Source: JBFJVD01 sp041624375
GTDB lineage: Bacteria; Chloroflexota; Anaerolineae; Anaerolineales; E44-bin32
Length of the DNA: 8,032 bases
Reading direction: 5' to 3'
Assembly: GCA_041624375.1 (NCBI GenBank)
Contig: JBFJVD010000136.1
Span: forward strand, 1 to 8,032
The first letter of the stretch is position 1. Each line of letters opens with the position of its first letter. Below the pieces are notes generated by a model. It was not told the DNA's origin and made no database searches. It saw only the letters and a list, made by a program, of their open reading frames with translations. The position numbers and the translations under genes were made by a program. Positions 7,173 through 8,032 of the stretch are shown here, piece by piece.

Positions 7173-7291
7173 GCCGTTGGACCCCAAGGTTCATGGACGG
7201 GCGATGACACCCCTTCGCACCATGGATCGCGCTGTTAGCTTCGGAGAAAGAGACTACGTCACCGGGCGCTTCGGATGACGGGAGCGTGGCC

Positions 7292-8032
7292 ATGAAGATC
7301 GCGATTCTCTCCGACATCCACGCCAACCTGCACGCGCTCGAGGCGGTCTGGCGTGATCTGGAGGCGCAGAACCCGGCGCGGGTCTACTGTCTCGGTGACC
7401 TGGTCGGCTACGGGGCGTTCCCGAACGAGGTGGTCGAGTTCGTGCGCGAGCGCCGGATCCCGACGGTGCTGGGCAACTATGATGAGGGCGTCGGCTTCGA
7501 CATGGACGACTGCGGCTGCGTCTACAAAGATGCGCTTGAGGACCGCCTGGGGATAGAATCCCTGCTTTGGTCGCGCCAGGTGACGACCGAAGAGAACAAA
7601 GCCTATCTGCGCACGCTCCCCCTGCAGCTGCGGCTCGAGAACGGGCGGCCGCACCTGCTTCTGGTTCATGGCAGCCCACGCAAGCTGAACGAGTACCTCT
7701 ATGAAGACCGGCCGCTGGCCACCTTTCAGCGGATCGCCAAGCTGGCCGGCAGCGACCTGATCTTCTTCGGCCATACGCATCTTCCCTATCAGAAGAAGGT
7801 GAACGGCACGCGGTTTGTCAACACCGGCTCCGTCGGCAAGCCCAAGGACGGCGACCCGCGCGCCGGCTATGTGATCGCCCACCTTGGCCTGCGGACGCGC
7901 ATCACATTCAGACGGGTGCCCTACGAAGTCGCTGCGGCAGCGGACGCTGTGCGCAGCTCCGGACTGCCGGATACCTTCGCCGATCTGCTGGAGAGCGGCG
8001 GCCGGATGCCGGCACCCGATCGAGCCCTAGAA
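7292..8032 (+). CDS. Metallophosphoesterase, calcineurin-like (3' end beyond window)
   Basis: The frame stays open for 247 codons to the window edge, so the C-terminus is missing. Seen in order: SDIHANLHALEA (7-18, metal ligands Asp8 and His10), CLGDLVGYG (33-41, Asp36), LGNYDEG (60-66, Asn62), LLVHGSP (123-129, His126) and FFGHTHLP (158-165, His161 and His163), then VNTGSVGKPKDGDPRAGY (176-193). This is the full metal-binding set of the YfcE/MJ0936-like branch, two-metal phosphodiesterases or phosphatases acting in the cytoplasm. The usual His of GNHD is Tyr63. A short insert, FDMDDCGCVYKD (69-80), holds Cys74 and Cys76. The ATG at 7292 has GGGAG seven bases upstream; the in-frame GTG at 7286 is too close to that site. 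The gene is divergent from treT across 247 bases. Substrate cannot be predicted. Confidence 0.88.
   Translation, partial: MKIAILSDIHANLHALEAVWRDLEAQNPARVYCLGDLVGYGAFPNEVVEFVRERRIPTVLGNYDEGVGFDMDDCGCVYKDALEDRLGIESLLWSRQVTTEENKAYLRTLPLQLRLENGRPHLLLVHGSPRKLNEYLYEDRPLATFQRIAKLAGSDLIFFGHTHLPYQKKVNGTRFVNTGSVGKPKDGDPRAGYVIAHLGLRTRITFRRVPYEVAAAADAVRSSGLPDTFADLLESGGRMPAPDRALE

Noticed and set aside
6206..7210. 334-residue minus-strand open frame overlapping treT in another frame
   Set aside because: Low-complexity, Arg- and Pro-rich translation; out-of-frame reading of treT.
7222..7278. 18-codon frame just before the metallophosphoesterase start, considered as a leader peptide
   Set aside because: No ribosome site upstream and no regulatory codon run; likely chance.
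7259..7882. 207-residue minus-strand open frame opposite the metallophosphoesterase
   Set aside because: Shadow; the plus strand holds the complete metallophosphoesterase motif series.

Overview
The window is G+C-rich chromosomal DNA from a bacterium, densely coding apart from a 542-base non-coding left end. The gene types together suggest a Chloroflexota-like organism, possibly Anaerolineae: a tandem OsmC protein, a one-domain MetE-like protein, a Hal2-type phosphatase followed by a GT-C membrane glycosyltransferase, TreT, and a metallophosphoesterase with a CGC insert. The heptamer repeat near 3150 fits this too. The assignment rests on remembered family resemblance and is low to moderate in confidence. 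I saw no rRNA, tRNA, CRISPR array or transposase.

Layout. Positions 1-542 hold no convincing gene. Two genes follow on the minus strand: a MetE C-terminal-domain protein (543-1634) and, upstream of it in transcription, a protein of two fused OsmC-like domains (1744-2931). They are 109 bases apart with no clear terminator, so co-transcription is possible. A 289-base divergent intergenic region (2932-3220) carries an inverted set of heptamer repeats. To its right, two plus-strand genes overlap by 4 bases: a Hal2/CysQ-type bisphosphate nucleotidase (3221-4246) and a polytopic membrane glycosyltransferase (4243-5757). Six bases further on, convergent, is the stop of a minus-strand trehalose synthase of the TreT type (5764-7044). 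A 247-base divergent promoter region then leads to a metallophosphoesterase (7292 to the window edge, 3' end missing).

How the genes work together. There is no obvious single pathway. The window reads as three small transcription units: metabolic or redox genes on the left, a nucleotidase coupled to a membrane glycosyltransferase in the middle, and a divergent trehalose-synthase/phosphoesterase pair on the right. TreT makes trehalose from NDP-glucose and glucose, the nucleotidase removes 3'-phosphoadenosine 5'-phosphate, and the OsmC-like protein may handle peroxides. All three could belong to stress physiology, but that is inference.

The most unusual item is the OsmC tandem protein. Its first domain has serine at both positions where the second domain keeps the redox cysteines, so it looks like a pseudo-dimer with a single possible active site. 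The heptamer repeat is the most unusual non-coding element.
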